DNA of 64,000 nucleotides from Clostridium scatologenes. GTDB lineage: Bacteria; Bacillota; Clostridia; Clostridiales; Clostridiaceae. The stretch covers positions 2,480,001 through 2,544,000 of the forward strand of contig NZ_CP009933.1 in assembly GCF_000968375.1 (NCBI RefSeq), in the 5' to 3' direction. Shown here in pieces: positions 53,460 to 62,736 of the stretch. The stretch's first letter is position 1, and the number at the start of each line of letters is the position of its first letter. The notes under the pieces were generated by a model. It was not told the DNA's origin and did not search any database. It saw nothing but the letters and a program-made list of their open reading frames with translations. The translations under genes and the position numbers were made by a program.

Positions 53460-54545
53460 TTATAATTTATCTAAGATAAATTCATCAATAGCTCTATTAA
53501 TACTTGAACTATCTATTTCACTAATCCATTCTTCTGGAATGACTATATATTTACATGCACTTTCTTTACTTTTTAAATAATTATATATTATATGTGCTTC
53601 ATCTATTTCATCCTTGCCAATATTAATTGAAGTTTTTAAAGCATTATCAAAATAGGCTATGATATTACTTTTTAATTTATGCTTTATTTCATCAACACTA
53701 AAATCACTAATTTTATATTTTTCACTAAAAATAACTTTATTATATCTTATTAAAAAAAACTTAATTTCCTTATCATTTAAAAATTCTACTAAAGCAATAT
53801 TTTTATTGGCTTCTGTAAATGCAATAATTTTCGCAGTATTTATCAAATGCTTTACTGCTCTTATATAATCTCTATATTTAGCTGCGTGTTCAAAATCAAA
53901 GTTTTCACAAGCAGTATTCATTTCCTGCTCCATTTCTTCAAGAATAGTCAAATCACTACCATTAAGAAGCTTTATCACTTTTTCCACTAAAGCAAAATAA
54001 TATTCTCTAGAAGGATTAGCTGTACACATACCAATACACAAATTTCTAGAATACTTTATGCAACCTGAAGCTTTTCGAGAACTATTAGTACATAAGATTT
54101 TGCTATGTTCCTTTATACCACAAATCGCCTTTTCTATAGTATTTTTACTATTATAAGGTCCAAAATAAACATTTCCATCGGACTTATCATCCTCGCCAAC
54201 AATTTCAATATCTGGATATTTCTCATACATGTTTATTTTAATATAACAATAACCCTTGGGATTTTTCATTTGCTTATTATATATTGGTTTAATTTCTTTG
54301 ATTAATTTGCATTCAAGAAGTAAAGCTTCAAATTCCGTATCTGTTAATATATAATCAAAATCCTTAAGGTTTTTCACTAACTTTATTACTTTTGGAGAAT
54401 GTGATTTGGAATTTACAAAATAAGACCCAACTCTATTTCTTAGATTTTTTGATTTTCCCACATAAATAACAGTATCCAGTGAATCTTTCATAAGATATAC
54501 TCCTGGTGAAAAAGGCAGTTTTTTAACTTTTTCTTTTATATCCAA
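53460..54545 (-). CDS. Truncated UvrC-like GIY-YIG protein
   Basis: A 361-residue protein. Residues 10-90 are a UvrC-type GIY-YIG nuclease domain (PGVYLMKDSLDTVIYVGKSKNLRNRV; Glu in FEALLLECKLI); a four-cysteine cluster as in UvrC follows (CTNS...GCIKYSRNLCIGMC), then a UVR motif (CENFDFEHAAKYRDYI). The C-terminal RNase H-like nuclease and HhH domains of full UvrC are missing, so it can cut at most one side of a lesion. The start is TTG with AGGAGG encoded in the last codons of the upstream U32 gene, which indicates tight coupling. Confidence 0.85.
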   Translation of the reverse strand: MDIKEKVKKLPFSPGVYLMKDSLDTVIYVGKSKNLRNRVGSYFVNSKSHSPKVIKLVKNLKDFDYILTDTEFEALLLECKLIKEIKPIYNKQMKNPKGYCYIKINMYEKYPDIEIVGEDDKSDGNVYFGPYNSKNTIEKAICGIKEHSKILCTNSSRKASGCIKYSRNLCIGMCTANPSREYYFALVEKVIKLLNGSDLTILEEMEQEMNTACENFDFEHAAKYRDYIRAVKHLINTAKIIAFTEANKNIALVEFLNDKEIKFFLIRYNKVIFSEKYKISDFSVDEIKHKLKSNIIAYFDNALKTSINIGKDEIDEAHIIYNYLKSKESACKYIVIPEEWISEIDSSSINRAIDEFILDKL

Positions 54546-54547
54546 AG

Positions 54548-55579
54548 TTATATCCTCCTAGTTGAGTAATAACATTCCCCATTACATTTTCCATGGAGCA
54601 GTTTATCTTTTACTACTTTTTCATAACTCTCGCTATCTTCAATATCATCTAACATATCCATAGCTTTTTTTAAATTTCGTACATCTCTCTCCATATTCTC
54701 AATGGAATTACCTCTTCCAACTACTTTCAAATGTGTAACACCAGCCTTTTCTAGTTCCTTTAAAGAACATAATCCGCAGCCTGTCTTACCTAAAACATAT
54801 GAATCCTCCATTTCGTCTTCATTTTCTCTATAATATTGATTTTCCATATAAATTTCTTCATTATACTTATTGTCCAGTTCTTTATAATACAGCTCAAGCC
54901 GTTTATCTACTTCTTCAAAGCTATTTTCATATTCACTCACCTTTGATAAATGATATGGCATTTTACACAAATGTATCATTTCATCACAGTGCAGAGAATT
55001 ACAAAAAGCCCCTGTATAATGACATCTCTCATTTAAAATAAATGCTTCATACTCTAAATTTTTCATTTCATTATTATTTATACATGATTTCATATCTTCA
55101 ATTGAATTTTTTCTATGAAATATATAACGAGATATATTAAGTTTATTAAAAAAATCAATGGAAAGGCGATTTAGTTCAGCACATTCTCCACTTAAATGTA
55201 TGGAACATTTTATATTATTCTCTTTCAAATATAATATAAGTGCAATGTCTGCTATAATAAATTCGTAAAAACCAATATTCATCAAATCTTTTATTATTTT
55301 AGCTATCATTTCATATTGTTCCTCAACATAGTATAAATAATTAAAAGTTATACTCACTGGTACCTTATATACATCAACCATTCTTCTAAGTATTTTCATA
55401 TCCTCAAAAGTATTTATCTGAACATTATAGTAAAGTACTTCTCTTCTATTTAAAGGAAACAAAGTTCCATATTTTTTATTCCATTCATAGGGAACATACC
55501 CACAAAACACTTCATCTGCTCCAGCTTTCACTAATACTTTATAATCATCAATACATCCTAGTCCTGCTGTTATTTTCAT
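54548..55579 (-). CDS. U32-family peptidase-like protein
   Basis: A 343-residue TIM-barrel protein of the U32 kind. It begins ITAGLGCIDDYKVLVKAGADEVFCGY, shows SIHLSGECAELNRLSIDFFNKL, the cysteine-rich segment CHYTGAFCNSLHCDEMIHLC and CGLCSLKEL, and ends in LKVVGRGNSIENMERDV. U32 relatives (TrhP, RlhA, UbiU) are iron-sulfur hydroxylation factors rather than proteases; the cysteine pattern fits a cluster. It is two bases upstream of the UvrC-like gene. The substrate is unknown. Confidence 0.82.
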   Translation of the reverse strand: MKITAGLGCIDDYKVLVKAGADEVFCGYVPYEWNKKYGTLFPLNRREVLYYNVQINTFEDMKILRRMVDVYKVPVSITFNYLYYVEEQYEMIAKIIKDLMNIGFYEFIIADIALILYLKENNIKCSIHLSGECAELNRLSIDFFNKLNISRYIFHRKNSIEDMKSCINNNEMKNLEYEAFILNERCHYTGAFCNSLHCDEMIHLCKMPYHLSKVSEYENSFEEVDKRLELYYKELDNKYNEEIYMENQYYRENEDEMEDSYVLGKTGCGLCSLKELEKAGVTHLKVVGRGNSIENMERDVRNLKKAMDMLDDIEDSESYEKVVKDKLLHGKCNGECYYSTRRI

Positions 55580-55634
55580 AATATTTTCCTCCTATGTACA
55601 ATAGGAAAGTTTACATTCCTACTAACACCTTACA

Positions 55635-56975
55635 TTATATAAAATTTAAAACAAATCTATCTATACCACTATCTATGTAATACTTTAATTTCTCTGGACT
55701 TTTCAGTAAAGTATCATCAAAAGCAAATAAAGAATTATATCTTCCAACCATTTTTAAATGCTTTGGATAAGAAAAAATATACTCATTACAATACTTTGGA
55801 CAATCAATAGCAAGCTTCTGATTTCCTCTATCCATGGTTGTGCATACTGCATATAGCGGACAATATTGTGATGTGTTTGTTTGATAAAAAGGAATATGCA
55901 TACTATGATTCCCTTCTGCAATAGAAATTTTATAACCACAGTTTTCATATTCGTATCGTTGAATTTTACAATCTTTAAGAAGCTTATTAAAAGTTGAACT
56001 ATTAAGGCTGTTCTCTGAAATTAGTTTTTTATTTTCCATATATCCCTTCTTATAAAGATACCTAGGATCTTTTTTTCTCTTATTCAATAAAACTCCTAAT
56101 ACCAACTTAAAATAATTTGTTTTATTCTCAAATAACTTCAATATTCCAAAATCATTTACTACAATCTCTATTGTCATATTATTTTCATAACACCAATTAT
56201 ATATTTTATCTATAACATCTCTTGTTTTTTCTATATAACAATCTCTCATATATGTAAAACATAGTGTTATTTGAAGTCCTTCTTCTTTTGATTTTTGCAT
56301 CATGTTTATTAACATTTTCACTTCTGGAAACAAATTGTGGCAAAATTCATTTCCAATATAAAGTCTGGTAATATCTTTTTGAAACAGTTTATGATTATCT
56401 ACAAAATTCTCTTTTAAATAATCATTTTTAAAACTTATGATATCCTTATCCATATATTTCTTATATAAAATATCATTATCTAAATCAATAGCTAATTCTA
56501 TTGAATCAATAATATTATAATTCCATTCTGAATAATTTAGATGTGACAGCCATTCTTTTTTCTGTTCCAAATAATAATTATAAAATTCATAATCCAATTC
56601 TGCTGGATATCCAACCATTTCCTTTGAGAACTCGTTATCATCTCCAAAAGCTTTTAACCTAACATACTTTGAATAATTCTTAAAAATATTTCTTACATTA
56701 TCTGAATACTGCTGTCCTTGGATAGAAAAAACATATATTAAACTAAAATCCCCTTTTCTTTTTTCTATAATACTATAATTTTTTATTATTACTTCTTCAT
56801 ATCTACATTCATCAAATATATAAAATGCTACTTTTAAGCAATCTATTTTATCTATTTCATCAGCCAAACGCACAGTTAGCTTTTTAGGAGATATTTTTAA
56901 TATACGTACTTCTCTATTATTTAACAAACAGGTTAAAATTCCTGATGGTAAAAATTCTACTTCTTCCTTTTCCAA
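55635..56975 (-). CDS. U32-like protein with beta-rich N-terminal domain
   Basis: A 446-residue protein starting at TTG after AGGAGG (9 bases). Residues 1-100 are beta-rich, recalling PilZ-like barrels (VRILKISPKKLTVRLADEI) but without the c-di-GMP arginines. The rest is U32-like: RLYIGNEFCHN, LQITLCFTYMRD, a cysteine group YCPLYAVCTT...DCPKYCNEYIF, and the closing MVGRYNSLFAFDDTLLKSPEKLKYYIDSGIDRFVLNF. It is the first gene of a three-gene unit with the second U32 protein and the UvrC-like protein. Function unknown. Confidence 0.72.
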   Translation of the reverse strand: MEKEEVEFLPSGILTCLLNNREVRILKISPKKLTVRLADEIDKIDCLKVAFYIFDECRYEEVIIKNYSIIEKRKGDFSLIYVFSIQGQQYSDNVRNIFKNYSKYVRLKAFGDDNEFSKEMVGYPAELDYEFYNYYLEQKKEWLSHLNYSEWNYNIIDSIELAIDLDNDILYKKYMDKDIISFKNDYLKENFVDNHKLFQKDITRLYIGNEFCHNLFPEVKMLINMMQKSKEEGLQITLCFTYMRDCYIEKTRDVIDKIYNWCYENNMTIEIVVNDFGILKLFENKTNYFKLVLGVLLNKRKKDPRYLYKKGYMENKKLISENSLNSSTFNKLLKDCKIQRYEYENCGYKISIAEGNHSMHIPFYQTNTSQYCPLYAVCTTMDRGNQKLAIDCPKYCNEYIFSYPKHLKMVGRYNSLFAFDDTLLKSPEKLKYYIDSGIDRFVLNFI

Positions 56976-57085
56976 AACGTGATACCTCCTCTTAATAAAT
57001 ATACTCTATTACAATTTAATTATATATTATTATTTAACACAATATATAATTAAATAGCACTACCCATAGTATTATAATATTTAAA

Positions 57086-57120
57086 AAAACCCATGAAAAT
57101 CTAAAATTTTCATGGGTTTT
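57086..57120 (-). terminator. Terminator of the bla-pbp operon
   Basis: A perfect 15-bp stem AAAACCCATGAAAAT/ATTTTCATGGGTTTT around five bases, 80 bases past the PBP stop codon, with A and T runs on both sides. It isolates the beta-lactam operon from the U32 operon. Confidence 0.85.
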
Positions 57121-57200
57121 ATGATAGAAACATAGATAATGAAATCTATTGAATAACAATTTTCTAGTAAATAAACATGCTAGAGAGCTTTTCCTAAACA

Positions 57201-59267
57201 CTATTTAGCAACATTAAAACTTTCAAATACTTTTTTTACCATTGGAATTACATAATGACTTCCGCCTCTTTCTTTTACATCCTGAGCCATAGCTATTACA
57301 AGCAATTTAGGATTATCCGTATTAACTGCTGCAAACCATCCTAATTCAGTACCATTAACATCACTTTGAGAGAGCTTAATTTCTGCAGTTCCCGTTTTTC
57401 CAGCTAAATTCAACCCTGGAATATATGCTTCATGTCCAGTACCACCAGGATTTTCTACAACCTGAGTTAAATCCTTTAAAATTGTATCTGCTACCTCCTT
57501 TGAAAAAACATTATTTTTCCATATCTCAGCTTTTCCAGTTTCATCGTACTTTATGTATGGCTTTATCATGCTTCCGCTGTTAACAAAAGAACTATAGATA
57601 GCTGCTAAATGAAGCGGATTTAACAATATTTGGCCTTGACCATATCCACTATCTGCCAGTTGAATTTCATCTTTTATATCTCCATCTGCATCAAACTGTG
57701 ATTTAGACATTCCATATTCAAAAGGAATCTTTTCTCCTAACCCAAATTTCTTAAGTTCTGTTTGAAACTTATCCTTTCCTATGTTTAATGCTGCCTGTGC
57801 AAAATATATGTTGTCAGAATGAACTAATGCATTTATAAGGTTTGTTGGTTGTCCGTAGTCATCAACTCTTGTAACAAAATAACTTCCCCAACTCTTATCC
57901 TTCTGCCATTTAAGTCCTGAAATATTTTTTGAAACTTCTTCATTAATACTCTTTGTTTTAAGCCCTATTGCAGCAGTTACAGGTTTAAAAACTGATCCCG
58001 GACATAAATTGCTTTGAAATCTATTATACAAAGGTTTTTTCTTATCTTCATTTAAATTTTTCCACAAATCCTGTGACAATCCCATTACAAAATCATTAGG
58101 ATTATAAGATGGTGTACTAACAAGAGCAAGTACTTCTCCAGTTTTTGGATTCATTGCAACTGCAGCTCCAGCATCTTTACTTAATTCTTCATATAGAAGA
58201 TTTTGCATATCGGAATCTATTGTTAACTTTAAATCTTCACCATTTTTTACAGCTGTACTAATTAAGGTCTTTTTCTTTTTTCCATCTTTATTAGCTATAT
58301 ATATTTCATATCCATTCTTTCCTCTGAGAACCTTTTCATATATCTTTTCCAATCCAGTTTTACCTACTACATCACCATTTTTATAGTCTGAATCTTTATT
58401 TTTTTCTATTTCATCTGCATTTATCGCTTGAACATACCCTACTAAATGTGCAGCCTTTTCCTTTAGCGGATATACCCTTGCTTTCTTTTCATTCACCATC
58501 ACTCCCGGTATTTTTAAAAGTGAGTCAATTTTTTCTTTATCATCTTGTGATATTGTTTTTATAGGAATAAACATATACTGTTGTACATAAGATGCTGACA
58601 GTTTTTTATTTATATCTTCTACTGGAACTTGCAGTAGTTTTGAAACCTCTTCTTTTGATTTTTCTGACTCATTACCAAGCTTTCCTGGTATAATACCTAT
58701 TTCAGCTGCTGTGCCATCTAGTGCTAAAGCTTTGTTATTCCTATCTTTTATTTCACCTCTTTTAGAATTCAAAGTATTTATCCACACTTTATCTTCATTC
58801 TCAAGTTCAGGAAAAATCATCTTACTACTCCATATAATTTTCCATGATTTATTCTTTCTTAGTTGAGCAACATTAGAAAAATTTAACTTTCCCGCCATAG
58901 TATCCATTGTAACTTCAAAATTAATATTTTCTATATCTTTGTCGTATTTATTTTTTTCTAAACTTTTAACCTTTACATCAACTTTTTTTAATCCAATTCC
59001 ATTATGAATATTTTTATAACGTTGTACAAAATCTAATTCACTAATCTTACTCTTACTATCTTCGTCTATCATATCATACATAAATTTAAAGTCTTTCTTA
59101 TTCCATGCATTCACATAACTATTAAAAGTTTCTTTAGCTAAGGTAGCTTTGGTCTTATTCCACCAGAAAATAGATATAAATACTATTAGTATAATTACTG
59201 TAAAAAAGACAAATAAACCTAGTTTTTTATTTTTATATAACTTGTTACTTAAAAAATTCATTTTCAT
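57201..59267 (-). CDS. MecA-like class B penicillin-binding protein
   Basis: A 688-residue transpeptidase anchored by one helix (about residues 15-36). Order: NTF2-like MecA_N domain (40-155, SYVNAWNKKDFKFMYDMID), PBP dimerisation domain (160-330, LVGYVQAINADEIE, GKTGLEKIYEKVL), transpeptidase with SVFK (Ser425-Lys428), SDN (484-486) and KTG (624-626). This architecture is that of MecA/PBP2a and other low-affinity PBPs that build peptidoglycan in the presence of beta-lactams. It lies 13 bases downstream of the metallo-beta-lactamase gene under the BlaI dyads. Confidence 0.9.
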   Translation of the reverse strand: MKMNFLSNKLYKNKKLGLFVFFTVIILIVFISIFWWNKTKATLAKETFNSYVNAWNKKDFKFMYDMIDEDSKSKISELDFVQRYKNIHNGIGLKKVDVKVKSLEKNKYDKDIENINFEVTMDTMAGKLNFSNVAQLRKNKSWKIIWSSKMIFPELENEDKVWINTLNSKRGEIKDRNNKALALDGTAAEIGIIPGKLGNESEKSKEEVSKLLQVPVEDINKKLSASYVQQYMFIPIKTISQDDKEKIDSLLKIPGVMVNEKKARVYPLKEKAAHLVGYVQAINADEIEKNKDSDYKNGDVVGKTGLEKIYEKVLRGKNGYEIYIANKDGKKKKTLISTAVKNGEDLKLTIDSDMQNLLYEELSKDAGAAVAMNPKTGEVLALVSTPSYNPNDFVMGLSQDLWKNLNEDKKKPLYNRFQSNLCPGSVFKPVTAAIGLKTKSINEEVSKNISGLKWQKDKSWGSYFVTRVDDYGQPTNLINALVHSDNIYFAQAALNIGKDKFQTELKKFGLGEKIPFEYGMSKSQFDADGDIKDEIQLADSGYGQGQILLNPLHLAAIYSSFVNSGSMIKPYIKYDETGKAEIWKNNVFSKEVADTILKDLTQVVENPGGTGHEAYIPGLNLAGKTGTAEIKLSQSDVNGTELGWFAAVNTDNPKLLVIAMAQDVKERGGSHYVIPMVKKVFESFNVAK

Positions 59268-59280
59268 TAAATAATCCCTC

Positions 59281-60087
59281 TTAAAATAATTTTTTCAACA
59301 AATCAAGTGTATGAGTAAGTATTTGTTTACTTCCCCACTTGCCATGTGATGGTATAACAATCTCTGCATTTGGAAACTTATTTATCAAATTTTGAACAGA
59401 ATTAGGCCATTCCTTTATATTGGCATCATTAGTATTTCCTATAGAATTAGACTCTAATGATTTTGCAATACATCCAGCGTACAAAATCTTATACTTTGGC
59501 AACCATACAACAATATTATCAGCAGTATGCCCTTCACCTGGAAAATATACTTCCAAATTAGTTTCCCCAAAAATTAATACTTCATCATTTTTAGTAATCG
59601 ATGGATTTGGCCTATCATAACCTGATTTTTCAGCCATTTGAGCTGTTAACGGAGTAGATTTAACATCTATTTTGTTATCTAATAAGGTTTTAATTCCACC
59701 AATCCTATCCATATGTGCATGTGTTACTATTGCAGCAATAATATTTTGATTAAATTTTTCTTTTGTTAGTTTAATTAATTCTTTTGTTTGATCATTAGTC
59801 CAAGGTGTATCTAACAACACCAATCCTTTAGTTGTTAAAACCAATAAACCATTTGATAAGGTTCTAACTCCATTAATGTTATAGTATGTAGTATGCACCC
59901 AGACATTATCATTAATTTTAGTTAACTGCACAAAATTAGAATCATTGCTTCCACTCTTAAATACGGATTCTTTCACTTTTTTATCTTCTACTAAAGTCGT
60001 TTCCTTTGTCTTATTGGAACAAGAAGTCATAGTTGCAATTAATACTAAACTTAAAAATATAGTAAATACACGTTTAAAATTTTTCAT
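59281..60087 (-). CDS. bla: Subclass B1 metallo-beta-lactamase
   Basis: A 268-residue enzyme. All zinc ligands of subclass B1 are present: His123 and His125 with Asp127 in HAHMDR, His187 in GEGHTADN, Cys206 in YAGCIAKS and His248 in PSHGKWG. The signal peptide ends near TMTSCSN, so it is probably a lipoprotein (Cys23) kept at the cell surface. It opens penicillins, cephalosporins and carbapenems. It resembles the BcII group. It is transcribed away from blaI-blaR1 and is followed by a MecA-like PBP. Confidence 0.93.
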   Translation of the reverse strand: MKNFKRVFTIFLSLVLIATMTSCSNKTKETTLVEDKKVKESVFKSGSNDSNFVQLTKINDNVWVHTTYYNINGVRTLSNGLLVLTTKGLVLLDTPWTNDQTKELIKLTKEKFNQNIIAAIVTHAHMDRIGGIKTLLDNKIDVKSTPLTAQMAEKSGYDRPNPSITKNDEVLIFGETNLEVYFPGEGHTADNIVVWLPKYKILYAGCIAKSLESNSIGNTNDANIKEWPNSVQNLINKFPNAEIVIPSHGKWGSKQILTHTLDLLKKLF

Positions 60088-60244
60088 AAATCAACTCACT
60101 CTCCCATCTTTTTTTATAGATACTTACACTAGACATTTATCTCTGCGTAGAGATATGTTACCAAAACAAAATATGCGTATAAAAACTTCTCAAGTTAATT
60201 ATTATAATTCATAGTAGTATCACCTAAATAAAATCATTAGAAAC

Positions 60245-60254
60245 TACAATTGTA
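60245..60254. promoter_or_regulatory. BlaI dyad 1
   Basis: TACAATTGTA, perfect dyad, just downstream of the -10 box of the minus-strand bla promoter. BlaI/MecI bind TACA-N2-TGTA. Confidence 0.75.
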
Positions 60255-60263
60255 ATAATTAAA

Positions 60264-60292
60264 ATATTACAGCTGTAGTTTTTAAAAGTCAA
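60264..60292 (-). promoter_or_regulatory. Promoter of the bla-pbp operon
   Basis: On the minus strand TTGACT (60292-60287), 17 bases, TAATAT (60269-60264). The second BlaI dyad (60268-60277) occupies the spacer and -10 edge, so BlaI binding would block polymerase. Confidence 0.75.
60268..60277. promoter_or_regulatory. BlaI dyad 2
   Basis: TACAGCTGTA, a perfect TACA-N2-TGTA dyad within the bla promoter, centred 23 bases from dyad 1, about two helical turns. Confidence 0.75.
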
Positions 60293-60319
60293 CAAAAACT
60301 TTTCTACATTTTAGGACAA

Positions 60320-60348
60320 TTGACAAGGAAAAACTAAAATATTATAAT
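60320..60348 (+). promoter_or_regulatory. Promoter of blaI-blaR1
   Basis: A consensus promoter: TTGACA (60320-60325), 17 bases, TATAAT (60343-60348). It points to strong expression when not repressed; BlaI dyad 3 begins 9 bases after the -10 box. Confidence 0.85.
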
Positions 60349-60356
60349 CTAATTAT

Positions 60357-60366
60357 TACAAACGTA
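60357..60366. promoter_or_regulatory. BlaI dyad 3
   Basis: TACAAACGTA in ATTACAAACGTAAT, over the expected start of blaI transcription. It makes blaI-blaR1 autoregulated. Confidence 0.7.
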
Positions 60367-60384
60367 ATAATTTGGAGGTTTTAT

Positions 60385-60777
60385 ATGTCGGATCTACCTA
60401 AAATTTCAGAAGCAGAATATAAAGTCATGAAAGTTATATGGTTAAATGCTCCTATAAGCACCAATGAAGTCATCAATAAGCTTATAGAAACTACTAACTG
60501 GAACCCTAAAACAATTCAAACCTTACTTTCAAGACTAGTTAAAAAGGGTGTAATAACTCACGAAAAAAACAGTAGAACTTTTGTGTATAGTCCACTTGTA
60601 AAGGAAAAGGAATACTTAGAACGAGAAAATAATTCTTTTTTGAATAGATTTTATAATGGAACATTAGCTTCTATGGTTCTAAGCTTTTTAGAAAAGGATA
60701 AATTAACAGAGGATGATATTAATGAATTAAAAGGTATTTTAGATAAAGGAATGAAAGGGAATAATAAAAATGTATAA
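60385..60777 (+). CDS. blaI: BlaI/MecI-family repressor
   Basis: A 130-residue winged-helix repressor (PKISEAEYKVMKVIWLNAPISTNEVINKL; TIQTLLSRLVKKGVITHEK) with a C-terminal dimerisation region that contains the typical protease-site neighbourhood NSFLNRFYNG. It represses both divergent operons through the TACA-N2-TGTA dyads and is inactivated when BlaR1 senses beta-lactam. It overlaps blaR1 by 8 bases. Confidence 0.92.
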   Translation: MSDLPKISEAEYKVMKVIWLNAPISTNEVINKLIETTNWNPKTIQTLLSRLVKKGVITHEKNSRTFVYSPLVKEKEYLERENNSFLNRFYNGTLASMVLSFLEKDKLTEDDINELKGILDKGMKGNNKNV

Positions 60778-62566
60778 TTTATTTTTTATCCACTTCTTGT
60801 TAAGTACATTCATTTTATCTATTCTTGGTATTTTTATATTACTTTTTAAAAGAATATTAAAAAAGCATATTTCAATACAATGGCAGTACAATATTTGGTT
60901 TCTATTTTTAATTATGCTAGTTATTCCTTTTATACCAAATAAGTTTCTTAATTGGATAAATACCAATAATTTCTCATTTTACAAAGTTGCTCTAAATAAT
61001 GATAATATAAAAAATATATTTACTTTTAATCACAGTGCAAACAGTATTATTCAAAATTCAAATGGATTTCAGGATTTTACAATATCAGTAAATCATTCAA
61101 TTCCTGAATACTTAAATATTTTTTTTATGGTAATCTGGATACTAGGAGTATTGGTTCTTATAATTACTTCCCTATTCTGTAATCATAAGCTTAGTCATAT
61201 AAAAAAATCAATACACCCATTAGAGGACCAAAAGATTGAAAAAGCATTTGAAGAATTTGCAAATGCTATTGGAACGAATAGAAAATTCATACTAGGCAAA
61301 TCATCATTAGTTGAAGCTCCTATTACTTTTGGTCTTTTCATACCTCACATAGTATTGCCTGATACTATCATTAACCAATTATCTGAAAATGATATAAAGT
61401 ATATCTTACTTCATGAATTAAATCATTATAAAAATAAGGACATATTAGTTAATTATATTATACTTATTTTCCAAGCATTGTATTGGTTCAATCCTTTTAT
61501 TTGGTTTCTATTTAATGAAATGCGTATAGATCGAGAAATTGCCTGTGATATTTCTGTTTTAAAAATGATTGATAAAAGCTGTTACATTGATTATGGTAAT
61601 GCAATTATTAATTTTGCTTATAAAACTTTAAAAATATCTTCTTTAGCTATCTCCTCTAGTATAGGTGGATCTAAGCATCAATTGAAAAAACGTATTCAAG
61701 AAATTTCGAATTTTACTAAAGAATCAAAAGCATTAAATATAAAAAGTATACTTATTTTTATGTTTATTGGATGTCTTATTTTAAGTCAAACTCCTATAAT
61801 TTCTGCTGCAACCTACCGTAATAATTTGTACGATTTTAAAGAGGACTCAGTATCCTATGAAAATCTAAGTTCCTATTTTAATGGCTTTGATGGAAGTTTT
61901 GTACTTTACAATTTAAAGTCTAACCAATATAGTATTTATAATAAAAATAAAAGCGTTTTAAGAGTCTCACCAGATTCTACATATAAAATTTTTAGTGGAT
62001 TGTTTGGATTAGAATCAGGCATTATACAAATTAAAGATACTAATATAAATTGGACTGGTATAAATTATCCTTATGTAACCTGGAATAAAAATCAAAATTT
62101 ATACTCTGCAATGCAAAATTCAGTAAATTGGTATTTCCAAAGTCTAGATGAACAACTTGGTATGAAAAATTTACAAACCCATTTTAAGCAAATTCATTAT
62201 GGTAATTGTAATTTTTCTGGGGGAATATCAAATTACTGGATTGAATCCTCCTTAAAAATATCACCAATAGAACAAGTTCAATTATTAAAAAATTTCTACA
62301 CAAACAAATATAAATTTAAAGAAGAAAATATTAAAGCTATCAAAAATGCTATAAAAATATCTGAAAAAGATAAAAATGTTCTTTCTGGAAAAACTGGTAC
62401 AGGTACTGTAAATGGTAAGAATATAAATGGTTGGTTTATTGGATATGTAGAAAAAAATGATAATATTTATTTTTTTGCAACTAATATACAAAATAATAAT
62501 TATGCTAGTGGAAGTAATGCATCAAAAATTACATTGGCTATTTTAAAGGATAAAAACATCTATTAA
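60770..62566 (+). CDS. blaR1: BlaR1/MecR1-family sensor-transducer
   Basis: A 598-residue protein with four N-terminal and one further membrane helix (about 325-347), an M56 zinc protease domain (HELNH, 215-219; later Glu in EMRIDREIACD) facing the cytoplasm, and an extracellular penicillin-binding sensor: STYK (Ser403-Lys406), SVN (451-453) and KTGT (541-544). Acylation of Ser403 by a beta-lactam triggers the protease, which removes BlaI. The length matches BlaR1. ATG 60770 has AAAGGG 9 bases upstream. Confidence 0.92.
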   Translation: MYNLFFIHFLLSTFILSILGIFILLFKRILKKHISIQWQYNIWFLFLIMLVIPFIPNKFLNWINTNNFSFYKVALNNDNIKNIFTFNHSANSIIQNSNGFQDFTISVNHSIPEYLNIFFMVIWILGVLVLIITSLFCNHKLSHIKKSIHPLEDQKIEKAFEEFANAIGTNRKFILGKSSLVEAPITFGLFIPHIVLPDTIINQLSENDIKYILLHELNHYKNKDILVNYIILIFQALYWFNPFIWFLFNEMRIDREIACDISVLKMIDKSCYIDYGNAIINFAYKTLKISSLAISSSIGGSKHQLKKRIQEISNFTKESKALNIKSILIFMFIGCLILSQTPIISAATYRNNLYDFKEDSVSYENLSSYFNGFDGSFVLYNLKSNQYSIYNKNKSVLRVSPDSTYKIFSGLFGLESGIIQIKDTNINWTGINYPYVTWNKNQNLYSAMQNSVNWYFQSLDEQLGMKNLQTHFKQIHYGNCNFSGGISNYWIESSLKISPIEQVQLLKNFYTNKYKFKEENIKAIKNAIKISEKDKNVLSGKTGTGTVNGKNINGWFIGYVEKNDNIYFFATNIQNNNYASGSNASKITLAILKDKNIY

Positions 62567-62661
62567 AATAACTTTGTTAGTAGAGAAATGACTTAAAACT
62601 TTCACATATTGATTACATCTCCAGTGTAGGCAAAGATCAATTTGAAACTACTGAATAAAAG

Positions 62662-62698
62662 AACTGATGAAGTGTATACAATTATCACTTCATCAGTT
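62662..62698 (+). terminator. Terminator of blaI-blaR1
   Basis: AACTGATGAAGTG pairs with CACTTCATCAGTT over 13 bp, followed by TTATTTTCATTTTT. It lies 96 bases after the blaR1 stop. Confidence 0.8.
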
Positions 62699-62736
62699 TT
62701 ATTTTCATTTTTAACATGAACTAATAATATTAAGTT

